A DNA stretch of 64,000 bases from Streptomyces sp. TLI_171 (GCF_003610255.1 NZ_RAPS01000001.1:1860001-1924000), one strand, 5' to 3'; counted from the stretch's first letter, positions 1 through 8,549 are shown. The notes: a model not told the origin generated them from the letters alone. A program made the numbers and translations.

Positions 1-2059
1 GCAGGCCTTCCCGGCAGGCGGGGCAGAGCTGCGCGGACCTGGGACCGATGCCGACGGTCGCGAACCAGGCAGGAACCCTGCCGCCGGTGGCTCCGCCGTG
101 CAGCGGGTCGAGCCGGCACAGCTGCGGGTGGGGGCGTCCCCGGAGGGCGTCGATTCCGGCCCGGGCCAGCACCACGGCCGCGGCCAGGTCGCCCGGTTCG
201 ACCCGGGCGGCGCGCCCCTCGGAGTCCCCGAGCAGGAGCTGGGCGGCGTCCAGGCAGTCCCAGGCGCGGGTGCGGCCGGGGGCATCCTGGTCGGCAGCGC
301 CCAGCCGCACGGTGAGGGCCCGCAGGTCCTCGGTCGCCCAGCCGCGCAGTTGACGCACCGTGGGCCGGGTGGCGGACGGCCAGACCGCGGTGTCCGAGGG
401 CGGCGCGGACCGGTCGGGGGCGGCCCGGCGCGCCCGCCGGGCGTGCACGGTGGCCCGGACGGCGGCGAGCACGCCCCAGGCGAGCAGCAGTACCAGGCCG
501 AGCAGCAGGAACCCGATCGCGATGCCGGGACCGAAGTCGTTGCTGAACAGCGCGGGCAGCCGGTTGTCGCGCACCGGCGGCAGTTCGGTCTCGCCGTTCT
601 CGCCGCTCGCCCCCGCGGTGGGTTCGGCGGCGGCCACCGCGTCCAGGGCGCGGTTCAGCCGGGACGGGATCTGCAGGTCGTCGCTGTCCCCGGAGCGGTC
701 CGGGTAGGCGACGTCGGTCGACAGGCGGTGGAACCGGCGCTCCACGTCGGTGCCGGTGCCGAACGCCTCCAGGTAGAGGTACCCCTGCAGCGGGTCGATC
801 TGCACGTACACGCCGGCCCGGCCGGTGCGCGCGTGCACCCGGGAGAGCAGGATCTCGCTGTCGCGCTCGCTCTCGTCCTCGCTGAGCGAGGGCGTCGCCA
901 GCAGGTACACCGGGGTCTTGATGGCGGCGAGCCGGCCCTGAACGGCCGTCAGGTCGGCGCCGGTCAGCACGGTCGGGCCGGACGGGTCCTGGTAGATCGG
1001 CCCGGCGGCGAGCGCGGCGGCGGCCTCCTCCACGCGGGCGTCCAGATCGCCCTGGGTGACGTCGAGACGGACGCTGTCGACGGTCTGCGGGAAGACGGTG
1101 GGCGCGGCGAACACCACGCCGAGCACGGCGGCCACCGTCGCCACCAGGGTCACCGGCAGCACGCCCGGCCGGCGCGCCGGCCGGGCAGCGCGGGCCTTCT
1201 GCCCGTTCTGTGACTGCTTGCCCGGTGACGGCTTGTTCTGCGATGGCCTGTTCTGCGGTCGTTTCTTCAGGACCACGGCGGGCCTGCGGCCCGGGGCGTT
1301 GCGCGGCGGGGCCGCCGGCCGGCCGCGGCGGGAGGCCAGCCGCAGGCCGAGGGCCAGCACCAGACCGGGGATCACCACGACGGCCAGGCCGAGCAGCAGG
1401 TTCTGGTTCTGCCGGTCGGTGGAGTCGATGTACAGGTCGGGTCGGCCGCCGTCGTGGTAGGAGTCGTACGCGCTCTCGGCCTTGGCGGCGGCCTGCTCCT
1501 TGCCTTCGGCGAGCGTCTCGGCGAAGGCGCGGAACTCGTCGAGCGGCCCGGCGCCGTACGGGGTGCGGTAGGAGGCGTACCGGCGGGCGTCGTCGACCGG
1601 GGCGTCGGTGCCGAACCCGGCGGCGGTGATCCGGCCGTAGTCGCCGATCAGCACGTACACGCCGTTCTCGCCGAGCCGGTCGTGGACCAGGGCGAGCAGC
1701 GCCTCGTCGCCCTCGGGCAGCGCCAGCACGTAGGTGCGGACTCCGGTGCGGGCGGCGAGCGCGGCGATGTCGGGGGCGAGCGAGCGCGGCAGCGTCCGGG
1801 GCAGGTCCGCGGAGACGTAGACCGGGTTCTTCCGCAGTTCGGCGGCGAGGCGCTCGGACTGCGAGGCGTCGGCGGCGAGTTGGCCGGCCGGCCCGGCGGT
1901 CGCGGCCGGAGTCGGGTTCGCGCTCGGATCGGCCGCGGCGGCCGTGGGGGCTGCTCCCAGCAGGGCGGTGCCGGCCAGGAGTGCGGCGGCGACGACGGTG
2001 ACCGCCCGGGCGGTCACCGGTCCCGGTGTCCCTGCCCGTGTCCGTATCGCTCTGCGCAT
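1..2059 (-). CDS. Membrane protein with two repeated extracytoplasmic modules (3' end outside window)
   Basis: I do not recognise a named family. The gene starts at ATG 2059, behind GGGAGGGC, and runs off the left edge after 686 codons. A hydrophobic N-terminal segment (about residues 15-40) looks like a signal peptide. A first module follows (about 55-165, with PVYVSADLPRTLP and GVYVLIGDYGRI), then a membrane segment near 220-240, a basic linker, a second membrane segment near 300, and a second module (about 315-440, with GPIYQDPSGPTVLTG and GVYVQIDPLQGYLY). A third membrane segment lies near 510-535, followed by a cytoplasmic tail with LCPAC near residue 677. The two modules share layout and the GVYVxI motif, so they look like an internal duplication. 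The cytoplasmic CxxC could bind a metal or be redox active. Function unknown. Confidence 0.8.
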   Translation of the reverse strand, partial: MRRAIRTRAGTPGPVTARAVTVVAAALLAGTALLGAAPTAAAADPSANPTPAATAGPAGQLAADASQSERLAAELRKNPVYVSADLPRTLPRSLAPDIAALAARTGVRTYVLALPEGDEALLALVHDRLGENGVYVLIGDYGRITAAGFGTDAPVDDARRYASYRTPYGAGPLDEFRAFAETLAEGKEQAAAKAESAYDSYHDGGRPDLYIDSTDRQNQNLLLGLAVVVIPGLVLALGLRLASRRGRPAAPPRNAPGRRPAVVLKKRPQNRPSQNKPSPGKQSQNGQKARAARPARRPGVLPVTLVATVAAVLGVVFAAPTVFPQTVDSVRLDVTQGDLDARVEEAAAALAAGPIYQDPSGPTVLTGADLTAVQGRLAAIKTPVYLLATPSLSEDESERDSEILLSRVHARTGRAGVYVQIDPLQGYLYLEAFGTGTDVERRFHRLSTDVAYPDRSGDSDDLQIPSRLNRALDAVAAAEPTAGASGENGETELPPVRDNRLPALFSNDFGPGIAIGFLLLGLVLLLAWGVLAAVRATVHARRARRAAPDRSAPPSDTAVWPSATRPTVRQLRGWATEDLRALTVRLGAADQDAPGRTRAWDCLDAAQLLLGDSEGRAARVEPGDLAAAVVLARAGIDALRGRPHPQLCRLDPLHGGATGGRVPAWFATVGIGPRSAQLCPACREGL

Positions 2060-2208
2060 GGGGGTGCCCTCCCGGTGGTTCGGCCGGTCACTTTACCCGC
2101 GCTTGGTACGGACGGGAACGGACGCCCTACCGGTTCCGGGCCCGGCGAGGTGGTTGGATCGGGGCGGCGGCGTCGCCACGGGCGCCGCCGGACGGAGGGA
2201 CGAGGACG

Positions 2209-4623
2209 ATGAGCGGCGCCGAGCGGGCCGGTGGTCGGGCGGGCGGACAACACCTGGCGGACAGTCACGATCTGATCCGGGTGCACGGGGCGCGGGTGAA
2301 CAACCTGAAGGACGTCAGCGTGGAACTGCCCAAGCGCCGGCTGACGGTGTTCACCGGGGTGTCGGGGTCGGGGAAGAGCTCGCTGGTGTTCGGGACGGTC
2401 GCGGCGGAGTCGCAGCGGCTGATCAACGAGACGTACAGCGCGTTCGTGCAGGGGTTCATGCCGACCCTGAGCCGGCCCGAGGTGGACGTGCTGGAGGGGC
2501 TGACCACGGCGATCATCGTCGACCAGCAGCGGATGGGCGCCGACCCGCGCTCCACCGTGGGCACCGCGACGGACGCCAACGCGATGCTGCGGATCCTGTT
2601 CAGCCGGCTCGGCGACCCGCACATCGGGCCGCCCCCGGCCTTCTCCTTCAACGTGCCGACGGTGCACGGCGCGGGAGCCATCACGGTGGAGCGCGGCGAG
2701 GGCACCAGGACCGAGAAGCGGTCGTACGCGCGGGCGGGCGGGATGTGCCCGCGCTGCGAGGGGCGCGGCAGCGTCTCGGACATCGACCTGGGGCAGCTGT
2801 ACGACGACTCGAAGTCGCTGAACGAGGGCGCGCTGACCATCCCCGGCTACAAGTCGGGCGGCTGGAACTACCGGCTGTACACCGAGTCGGGCCTGGTCGA
2901 CCCGGACAAGCCGATCCGCAAGTACACCAAGAAGGAACTGCACGACTTCCTGTACCTGGAGCCGACCAGGATGAAGATCGCCGGCATCAACATGACCTAC
3001 GAGGGTCTGGTGCTGCGGATCCAGAAGTCGATGCTCTCCAAGGACCGGGCCGCGATGCAGCCGCACATCCGCGAGTTCGTGGACCGGGCCGTCGCCTTCA
3101 CCGCCTGCCCGGACTGCGCGGGCACCCGGCTCAGCGAGGCGGCCCGCTCCTCGAAGATCAAGGGCCTCTCCATCGCCGACGCGTGCAGCCTGCAGATCAG
3201 CGATCTCGCCGACTGGGTGCGGAAGTTGAAGGAACCCTCGGTCGGGCCGCTGCTGGACTCGCTGCGGCAGGTGCTGGACTCCTTCACCGAGATCGGCCTC
3301 GGCTACCTCTCGCTGGACCGGCCCGCGAGCACCCTGTCGGGCGGTGAGGCGCAGCGGGTGAAGATGATCCGGCACCTGGGGTCCTCGCTGACCGACGTCA
3401 CGTACGTCTTCGACGAGCCGACCACCGGCCTGCACCCGCACGACATCCAGCGGATGAACGACCTGCTGCAGCGGCTGCGCGACAAGGGCAACACGGTGCT
3501 GGTGGTGGAGCACAAGCCGGAGACCATCGCGATCGCCGACCACGTGGTGGACCTCGGCCCGGGCGCGGGCTCGGCGGGCGGCGCGGTCTGCTTCGAGGGC
3601 AGCGTGGACGGCCTGCGCTCCAGCGGCACCATCACCGGCCGGCACTTCGACGACCGGGCCGCCGTCAAGCCGGAAGTCCGCACTCCCAGCGGGGTGTTGG
3701 AGATCCGCGGGGCGGACGCGCACAACCTGCGGAACGTCGACGTGGACGTGCCGCTGGGCATCCTGACGGTGGTCACCGGTGTGGCGGGCTCGGGGAAGAG
3801 CTCGCTGGTGCACGGTTCGCTGGTGAGCGGCGCGGCGCTGAAGGGCGGCGTGCCGGAGGGTGTGGTGGCGATCGACCAGAGCCCGATCCGCGGCTCGCGG
3901 CGCTCCAACCCGGCCACCTACTCGGGCCTGCTGGAGCCGATCCGGAAGGCGTTCGCCAAGGCGAACGGCGTGAAGCCGGCCCTGTTCAGCGCCAACTCAG
4001 AGGGCGCCTGCCCGACCTGCAACGGCGCCGGGGTGGTGTACACCGACCTGGCGATGATGGCCGGGGTGGCGACGGTCTGCGAGGAGTGCGAGGGGAAGCG
4101 CTTCCAGGCCGCGGTCCTGGAGTACCACCTGGGCGGCCGCGACATCAGCGAGGTGCTGGCGATGTCCGTCGACGAGGCGGAGGAGTTCTTCTCCGCCGGC
4201 GAGGCCCGCACCCCGGCCGCGCACGCCGTCCTGAAGCGCCTGTCGGACGTCGGACTCGGCTACCTGACGCTCGGTCAGCCGCTCACCACCCTCTCCGGCG
4301 GCGAGCGCCAGCGCCTCAAGCTGGCCGCCCAGATGGCCGAGAAGGGCGGCGTCTACGTCCTGGACGAGCCCACCGCCGGCCTGCACCTCGCCGACGTCGA
4401 GCAACTCCTCGGGCTGCTCGACCGGTTGGTCGACTCCGGCAAGTCCGTCATCGTGGTCGAGCACCACCAGGCCGTGATGGCCCACGCCGACTGGATCATC
4501 GACCTCGGCCCGGGCGCCGGCCACGACGGCGGCACCGTCGTCTTCGAGGGCACCCCCGCCGCCCTGATCGCCGACCGCACCACCCTCACCGGGCGGCACC
4601 TCGCCGCCTACGTCGGCGCCTGA
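2209..4623 (+). CDS. UvrA-like ABC-type ATPase (short UvrA2/DrrC class)
   Basis: This 804-residue soluble protein has the two ATPase halves of UvrA. Walker A is GVSGSGKSS at about 50-58 and GVAGSGKSS near 525; signatures are LSGGEAQR near 377 and LSGGERQR near 694. Zinc-ribbon cysteine pairs are present (CPRC near 179, CPDC near 300, CPTC near 600, CEEC near 623). It is about 150 residues shorter than housekeeping UvrA, as in the UvrA2/DrrC class that lacks the UvrB-binding domain. Family members are linked to tolerance of DNA-binding drugs rather than core excision repair; that role is inferred here. ATG 2209 follows GGAGGGA at 2194-2200. A much longer upstream extension stays open but has no ribosome binding site. 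Confidence 0.93.
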   Translation: MSGAERAGGRAGGQHLADSHDLIRVHGARVNNLKDVSVELPKRRLTVFTGVSGSGKSSLVFGTVAAESQRLINETYSAFVQGFMPTLSRPEVDVLEGLTTAIIVDQQRMGADPRSTVGTATDANAMLRILFSRLGDPHIGPPPAFSFNVPTVHGAGAITVERGEGTRTEKRSYARAGGMCPRCEGRGSVSDIDLGQLYDDSKSLNEGALTIPGYKSGGWNYRLYTESGLVDPDKPIRKYTKKELHDFLYLEPTRMKIAGINMTYEGLVLRIQKSMLSKDRAAMQPHIREFVDRAVAFTACPDCAGTRLSEAARSSKIKGLSIADACSLQISDLADWVRKLKEPSVGPLLDSLRQVLDSFTEIGLGYLSLDRPASTLSGGEAQRVKMIRHLGSSLTDVTYVFDEPTTGLHPHDIQRMNDLLQRLRDKGNTVLVVEHKPETIAIADHVVDLGPGAGSAGGAVCFEGSVDGLRSSGTITGRHFDDRAAVKPEVRTPSGVLEIRGADAHNLRNVDVDVPLGILTVVTGVAGSGKSSLVHGSLVSGAALKGGVPEGVVAIDQSPIRGSRRSNPATYSGLLEPIRKAFAKANGVKPALFSANSEGACPTCNGAGVVYTDLAMMAGVATVCEECEGKRFQAAVLEYHLGGRDISEVLAMSVDEAEEFFSAGEARTPAAHAVLKRLSDVGLGYLTLGQPLTTLSGGERQRLKLAAQMAEKGGVYVLDEPTAGLHLADVEQLLGLLDRLVDSGKSVIVVEHHQAVMAHADWIIDLGPGAGHDGGTVVFEGTPAALIADRTTLTGRHLAAYVGA

Positions 4624-4659
4624 CCGCTCAGGCCCGCGCCGCCCGCCCCGCCCGGCCCG

Positions 4660-5016
4660 TCATCCGCCGGTGGCGCGGGCGGCGAGGGCGGTGCGGAGGT
4701 GGGTGAGGCGGGCGATTTCGGCGTCGAGGGCGGCGAGGCGGCGTTCGACGGTGGGGCCGGGGGCGGGGCTCGCGCAGGGGCGGGCCGGGTCGGCGGCGAG
4801 GAGGTCGAACCGGTCGGTGTGGGGGCGCAGGTCCTCGATGGTGAGGCCGAGCGAGAGCAGGGACCGGATCACCCGGACCCGGGCCACGTCGGCGCCGGTG
4901 TAGCTGCGCTGGCCGGCGGGAGTGCGGGTGGGCGGGGCCAGCAGGCCGCGCTGCTCGTACAGGCGCAGCGCCCTGGGAGTGGTTCCGGCGGCGGCTGCCG
5001 CGTCTCCGATCCGCAT
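4660..5016 (-). CDS. MerR-family transcriptional regulator, short
   Basis: The 118-residue protein begins with a canonical MerR winged helix-turn-helix (MRIGDAAAAAGTTPRALRLY, then EQRGLL and AGQRSY) and ends with a short dimerisation helix (RLAALDAEIARLTHLR). A single cysteine in a Pro/Ala-rich linker near residue 80 is not enough to define a metal site. ATG 5016 follows GGGGAGAGG. It lies 37 nt downstream of the stop of a LysR-like fragment on the same strand. A promoter with the 19-bp spacer typical of MerR control precedes the reductase at 5420-6457, so this gene is a reasonable candidate regulator of that reductase (inference). Confidence 0.9.
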   Translation of the reverse strand: MRIGDAAAAAGTTPRALRLYEQRGLLAPPTRTPAGQRSYTGADVARVRVIRSLLSLGLTIEDLRPHTDRFDLLAADPARPCASPAPGPTVERRLAALDAEIARLTHLRTALAARATGG

Positions 5017-5053
5017 CCGTGGCGTCCTCTCCCCCTGCGGTGCTGATGCGAAG

Positions 5054-5247
5054 TCAAACCACGCGCGGCGCCCGGTTCTTCCGGTCGGCGGCGACGAGCA
5101 GCAGCTCGCGCAGGGCGGTCGCGGCGGCGGACGGCTCGGCCGGGGTGAGGACGACCTGGTCGGCGGTGGTGGACGGGCCGGTGAGCGGGATGACGCGCAG
5201 GCCGGGCGGGGGCCGGTCGACGGCGGAGGCCACGGTGAGGCCGATGC
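5054..5247 (-). pseudogene. 3' fragment of a LysR-type regulator gene
   Basis: About 64 sense codons with strong third-position GC run without a start codon to a TGA at 5054-5056. The residues read RIGLTVASAV, then GLRVIPLTGP and PSAAATALRELL. This matches the end of a LysR effector-binding domain, where a GLGVALLP-like strand is followed by a V-PL strand and a final ALRELL helix. The N-terminal helix-turn-helix and most of the effector domain are missing. At about 5247 the similarity stops, and the plus strand continues as the 3' end of a different gene. The LysR assignment is by pattern only. Confidence 0.55.
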
Positions 5248-5418
5248 GACCTGCTCACCGCGGCCCGCTACGGCGAGCGGATCGCCCGGCTGGCCCAGCG
5301 CTGGGTCAACGCGGTGCCGTACGGGACGACCCGGATGACCGAGCACGAGGCCCGCGCCCTGTCGGCCTCGCTCCGACCGGGCCCGGGCCTCGCGTCGACC
5401 TCCGCCGCGGCCGGGTGA
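5248..5418 (+). pseudogene. 3' fragment of an unidentified gene, opposite the LysR remnant
   Basis: A plus-strand frame of 56 sense codons runs to TGA 5416-5418 with no start codon or ribosome binding site of its own. It reads DLLTAARYGERIARLAQRW, then YGTTRMTEHEARALSASL. Codon usage is fully coding-like and the segment is helical in character, so I take it as the C-terminus of a real protein. I cannot name the family. Its 5' part is missing, and the break coincides with the break in the LysR remnant, as though one deletion removed the central part of a divergent gene pair. Confidence 0.4.
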
Positions 5419-5419
5419 C

Positions 5420-6457
5420 TTACCGGAGCTCGACCAGGACCGCCCCGAAGTGCCGGCCCTCCGTCAGGTCCTGGAACGCCTGCGGGGCGCGGTCCAGGCC
5501 GGCCACCCGGACGTGCGGGAAGGCGATGCTGCCGTCCCGCAGCCAGTCGCCGAACCTGGGCAGCCACTCGGCCTGGACCGCGGCGTGGCCGGCGTTCGCG
5601 TAACCGCCCAGGCTGATTCCCCGGACGATGAGTTGGAACGCGTCCAGGGTGAGCGGGACGGTCGTCGCGGGGTCGCCGTCGAACTGTCCGGCGAGCACAC
5701 CGATCAGTGCGGCCCGGGCCCCGGGCCTGGCGGCGGCGAAGGCGGCCTGCGCCTGGTGCCCGCCGACGGTGTCCAGCAGCAGGTCGATGCCGTCGGGGGC
5801 GGCCTCGGCGAGCTGCCGGGCGAACCGGTCGGCCCGGTCCGGGGCGCCGTCCCTGGGGTCCACCAGCACGGTGTCGTAACCGAGTCGGCTCAGCCGCTCG
5901 GCCTTGTGCGGGGAGCCGGTGGTGCCGAGCACGGTGCCCGCGCCGAGCAGCCGGGCGATCTGCCCGGCCAGGGTGCCGACCGCGCCGGCCGCGCCGGTGA
6001 CCAGCACGGTGTCGCCCGGCCGGATCGGCGCGGTCCGGGTCAGCGCCCCGTACCCGACCGAGCCCGGCGACAGGTATCCGGCCGGGTCGGGCAGTACCCC
6101 GTCCAGCGGGGTGAGCGCCCCCGGGTCGGCCACCGCGTACTCGCGCCAGCCGAGGTGGTGCCCGACCATCTGGCCGGGGCGCAGCCCGCTCCCGTCCGGC
6201 GCCTCCACCACCTCGCCGACGGCCGGCCCGAACAGCGCGTCCCCGGGCCGGACCGCCGGGTACGGCACCCCCGGCGGGGTCTCGCCCAGCAGGCTGACCA
6301 GGCCCGGGAAGACGACGAACCACCGGTTGCGCAGCAGCACTTGGCCCGCACCGGGCCGTGGCGCGGGGGTCTCGGCGACGGTCAGGTCGGCGGCGACGGC
6401 GCGGCCGACCGGCCTGCGGGCCAGCCGGATCTCGCGGACGGTCTCGGGCACACTCAT
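5420..6457 (-). CDS. NADP-dependent MDR-family oxidoreductase (zinc-free quinone/enone reductase type)
   Basis: This 345-residue protein has the two-domain MDR layout: a GroES-like N-terminal domain (about 1-130) and a Rossmann domain with GAAGAVGTLAGQIARLLG near 160-177, then GTTGS and LLLDTVGGHQ. The structural-zinc cysteines and the Cys/His of zinc alcohol dehydrogenases are absent. It therefore fits the zinc-free branch (leukotriene B4 12-hydroxydehydrogenase, CurA, double-bond reductases) that reduces activated C=C bonds with NADPH. ATG 6457 follows GAGGAG. A MerR-type promoter lies about 38 nt upstream, so expression is probably induced by a ligand or an oxidant. The stop is one base from the end of the plus-strand fragment at 5418. 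Confidence 0.88.
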   Translation of the reverse strand: MSVPETVREIRLARRPVGRAVAADLTVAETPAPRPGAGQVLLRNRWFVVFPGLVSLLGETPPGVPYPAVRPGDALFGPAVGEVVEAPDGSGLRPGQMVGHHLGWREYAVADPGALTPLDGVLPDPAGYLSPGSVGYGALTRTAPIRPGDTVLVTGAAGAVGTLAGQIARLLGAGTVLGTTGSPHKAERLSRLGYDTVLVDPRDGAPDRADRFARQLAEAAPDGIDLLLDTVGGHQAQAAFAAARPGARAALIGVLAGQFDGDPATTVPLTLDAFQLIVRGISLGGYANAGHAAVQAEWLPRFGDWLRDGSIAFPHVRVAGLDRAPQAFQDLTEGRHFGAVLVELR

Positions 6458-6494
6458 GACGGCTCCTCGGGGAGACGAACGGGAAGTGCCGGGA

Positions 6495-6525
6495 CGCTAA
6501 CCCCTGACCCGCGGGTCAGGGTCAA
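6495..6525 (-). promoter_or_regulatory. MerR-type promoter with 19-bp spacer and palindromic operator
   Basis: Read on the minus strand, TTGACC (6520-6525) and TTAGCG (6495-6500) are separated by exactly 19 bp. The spacer holds a perfect 20-bp palindrome at 6502-6521 (CCCTGACCCGCGGGTCAGGG). A 19-20 bp spacer with a palindrome between the hexamers is the signature of MerR activation by DNA untwisting. The expected transcript gives a leader of about 30 nt before the reductase start at 6457. Confidence 0.8.
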
Positions 6526-6633
6526 GGCCGCGGAGCCGCGCCATCAGCCCGCCGGCCCGTCAGCCCGTCGCGGTGCGCGCGGGCCCACTCGCAGGCGGCG
6601 TCCAGGGTCCGCACGGTCACCGGCACCGGGCGG
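6522..6633 (-). pseudogene. 3' gene fragment, possibly an HxlR-type regulator
   Basis: A minus-strand coding-like segment without a start ends at TGA 6522-6524. It reads RPVPVTVRTLDAACEWARAH. The ACEWARAH ending resembles the last helix of HxlR-family winged-helix regulators, where a C-W-A-x-H pattern is common. Its stop overlaps the -35 hexamer of the MerR-type promoter. The 5' part is missing and the segment abuts an oppositely oriented oxidoreductase tail. HxlR genes are often divergent from NmrA-type oxidoreductase genes, which supports this reading; the fragment is too short to be certain. Confidence 0.35.
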
Positions 6634-6696
6634 ATCTCGCACGCCGACCTGGCGGTGGCTCTGCTCGACGAGATCGCCGCTGACGGACCGTCATGA
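6634..6696 (+). pseudogene. 3' fragment of an NAD(P)H-binding (NmrA/SDR-type) oxidoreductase gene
   Basis: Twenty sense codons and a TGA (6694-6696) encode ISHADLAVALLDEIAADGPS. This is the characteristic C-terminus of atypical SDR/NmrA proteins, where an I-S-x-A-D-L-A motif begins the last helix. No start codon, ribosome binding site or Rossmann motif precedes it, so only the tail survives. The break meets the minus-strand fragment at about 6633. Confidence 0.5.
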
Positions 6697-6780
6697 CTGC
6701 GGCGCGGCACCGCCCTCCGTCCGGCTCCCCCGCCTAGGGTGGGCCGCGCCGTGAATCCCGATGCCGCGAGGAGGCAGCAC

Positions 6781-7194
6781 ATGACCGGGGCCGCCGTTCC
6801 CCCGCCGCCGCAGGTGTGGCCGAGCCTGCGGGCCCGCGACGCCCGGGCGCTGATCGCGTTCCTGGTGGAGGCGTTCGGCTTCGAGGCGACCGCGGTGTTC
6901 GCGGAGGGCGACCAGGTGCACCACGCGCAGCTGTCCTGGCCCCCCGGCGGGGGCATCATGCTCGGCTCCGCGAAGGACGACCCGGACGACCCGTGGCCGC
7001 TGCAGCCGGGCAGCTTCGGCGCGTACGTGGTCACCGACGACCCGGACGCGCTGTTCGACCGGGCGGTCGCGCACGGCGCCGAGGTGACCGCACCGCTGCA
7101 CGACACCGACTACGGGTCCCGGGACTTCGCCGTCCGCGACCCGGAGGGCAACCGCTGGTCGTTCGGCACCTACCGGGGCGAGCCCCGGGTCTGA
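6781..7194 (+). CDS. VOC-superfamily (glyoxalase/bleomycin-resistance-like) protein
   Basis: The 137-residue protein has one beta-alpha-beta-beta-beta VOC repeat pair: WPSLRARDARALIAFLVEAF, then HAQLSWPPGGGIMLG, AYVVTDDPDALFDRAV and the closing DFAVRDPEGNRWSFGTY. The last motif, with DPEGN and an aromatic end, is typical of the glyoxalase/PhnB-like subgroup. Metal-binding positions cannot be assigned with confidence. ATG 6781 follows GAGGAGG at about 6768-6774; an in-frame upstream extension lacks a ribosome binding site. The substrate is unknown. It probably acts alone, since the next gene is 145 nt away behind its own promoter. Confidence 0.85.
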   Translation: MTGAAVPPPPQVWPSLRARDARALIAFLVEAFGFEATAVFAEGDQVHHAQLSWPPGGGIMLGSAKDDPDDPWPLQPGSFGAYVVTDDPDALFDRAVAHGAEVTAPLHDTDYGSRDFAVRDPEGNRWSFGTYRGEPRV

Positions 7195-7338
7195 CGCACG
7201 CCCGGCACCACGGCCTCGCCGACCTGCTGCGCGAACGCGTCGACGGCGCGACCGGCTACTGAGCGCGACGGGGCCGGGGCCACTGGCCTGCGGGCTCGGG
7301 CCCTCGGGCTTTCCGGGCGGGGGTTGTAGCCTGGTGGG

Positions 7339-7413
7339 GTGCTCCTTCTCGTCAGCCGTCGCCACGTGGACCTGTGCCGCGTGATCAGCATGTCCTGTCG
7401 ACGCTCCGGCTGA
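7339..7413 (+). CDS. Leader peptide of the actinomycete HVDLCRV class (cysteine-type attenuator candidate)
   Basis: A 24-codon reading frame starts at GTG 7339 and ends at TGA 7411-7413. The product contains SRRHVDLCRV followed by ISMSCRR. Very short proteins with the HVDL-R-V core and C-terminal cysteine/arginine residues are common upstream of sulfur and redox genes in Streptomyces and mycobacteria, where slow translation of Cys codons is thought to control the downstream gene. A TAGCCT -10 (7327-7332) lies 6 nt before the GTG, so the transcript should be leaderless. The next gene is the 2OG oxygenase at 7533, 119 nt downstream. Too short for most gene finders. Confidence 0.75.
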   Translation: MLLLVSRRHVDLCRVISMSCRRSG

Positions 7414-7532
7414 CCTCACCCTCCACAGCCCCGCCCTCCGTCACCACGGACCGCGCGGGCACCCGTCTCCCCCGGCCCGTCCGGCGCGAACCGCCGACCC
7501 TCCCGGGGCTTGTACACCGCGGACGCACACCC

Positions 7533-8549
7533 ATGACGCAGCAGCACCCCACCTCCCTCCCGGTGATCGACCTGTCGCTCGCCGACGGCACCCCGGCCGA
7601 CCGGGCCCGGCTCCACCGCGAGTTGCGCGACGCCGCGACCGGCGTCGGCTTCTTCCAACTGGTCGGGCACGGCGTCACCGCCGCCGAGACCACCGCCCTC
7701 ACCTCCGCGATGCGCGCCTTCTTCGCCCTCCCGGAGGCCGACCGGCTGGCGGTCAGCAACCTCAACTCGCCGCACTTCCGCGGCTACACCCGCACCGGCG
7801 ACGAACGCACCGGCGGCAACCGCGACTGGCGCGACCAGCTCGACATCGGCACCGAGCTGCCCCCGCACGTGCCCGCGGCCGGCGAACCCGCCTACTGGTG
7901 GCTGGAGGGACCCAACCAGTGGCCCGCCGCGCTCCCCGAGCTGCGCACCGCCGCCCTGCACTGGATCGACCGGCTGGACGGCGTCGCCCACCGGCTGCTG
8001 CACGAGCTGCTCGCCTCGATCGGCGCCCGCCCGGACTTCTACGACGACGCCTTCGCCCCGCACCCCCACCTGCACCTCAAGCTGGTCCGCTACCCGGGCA
8101 CCGCCCCCGACGGCGCCCCGCAGGGCGTCGGCACCCACAAGGACTACGGCTTCATCACCTTGCTCCTCCAGGACACCGTCGGCGGCCTGCAGGTCGAGCG
8201 CCCCGACCGCACCTTCCTCGACGTCCCCCCGCTGGACGGCGCCTTCGTCGTCAACCTCGGCGAACTCCTCGAGGTCGCCACCGACGGCTACCTCAAGGCC
8301 ACCTCCCACCGCGTGGTCTCCCCGCCCGCCGCCCGCGAACGCTTCTCCGTCCCGTTCTTCTACAACCCCCGCCTCGACGCCCACATCGCCCCCCTCGACT
8401 TCCCCCACTCCCACCACGCCCCGGGCGCGACCCAGGACCCGGCCAACCCCCTGCACGCCGACTTCGGCTTCAACGAGCTGAAGGGCTACACCCGCGCCCA
8501 CCCCGAGGTCACCCAGCGCCACCACGCAGAACTCCTGCCCCTCGCCTGA
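7533..8549 (+). CDS. 2-oxoglutarate/Fe(II)-dependent oxygenase, isopenicillin N synthase-like
   Basis: The 338-residue protein has the N-terminal DIOX_N region (LPVIDLSLADG, GFFQLVGHGV) and a C-terminal double-stranded beta-helix. The iron ligands are visible as HKDYGF (His and Asp, about residue 200) and TSHRVV (second His), with an Arg in the RFSVPFF motif placed to bind 2-oxoglutarate. Family members hydroxylate, desaturate or cyclise small molecules; the substrate here is unknown. ATG 7533 is the first start of the conserved region but has only a weak ribosome binding site. The upstream cysteine-type leader peptide suggests attenuation control. Confidence 0.88.
   Translation: MTQQHPTSLPVIDLSLADGTPADRARLHRELRDAATGVGFFQLVGHGVTAAETTALTSAMRAFFALPEADRLAVSNLNSPHFRGYTRTGDERTGGNRDWRDQLDIGTELPPHVPAAGEPAYWWLEGPNQWPAALPELRTAALHWIDRLDGVAHRLLHELLASIGARPDFYDDAFAPHPHLHLKLVRYPGTAPDGAPQGVGTHKDYGFITLLLQDTVGGLQVERPDRTFLDVPPLDGAFVVNLGELLEVATDGYLKATSHRVVSPPAARERFSVPFFYNPRLDAHIAPLDFPHSHHAPGATQDPANPLHADFGFNELKGYTRAHPEVTQRHHAELLPLA

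Noticed and set aside
7195..7263. Short plus-strand coding-like tail (HHGLADLLRERVDGATGY) after the VOC gene
   Set aside because: It has good codon use but is too short to assign to any family or to call a gene remnant with confidence.
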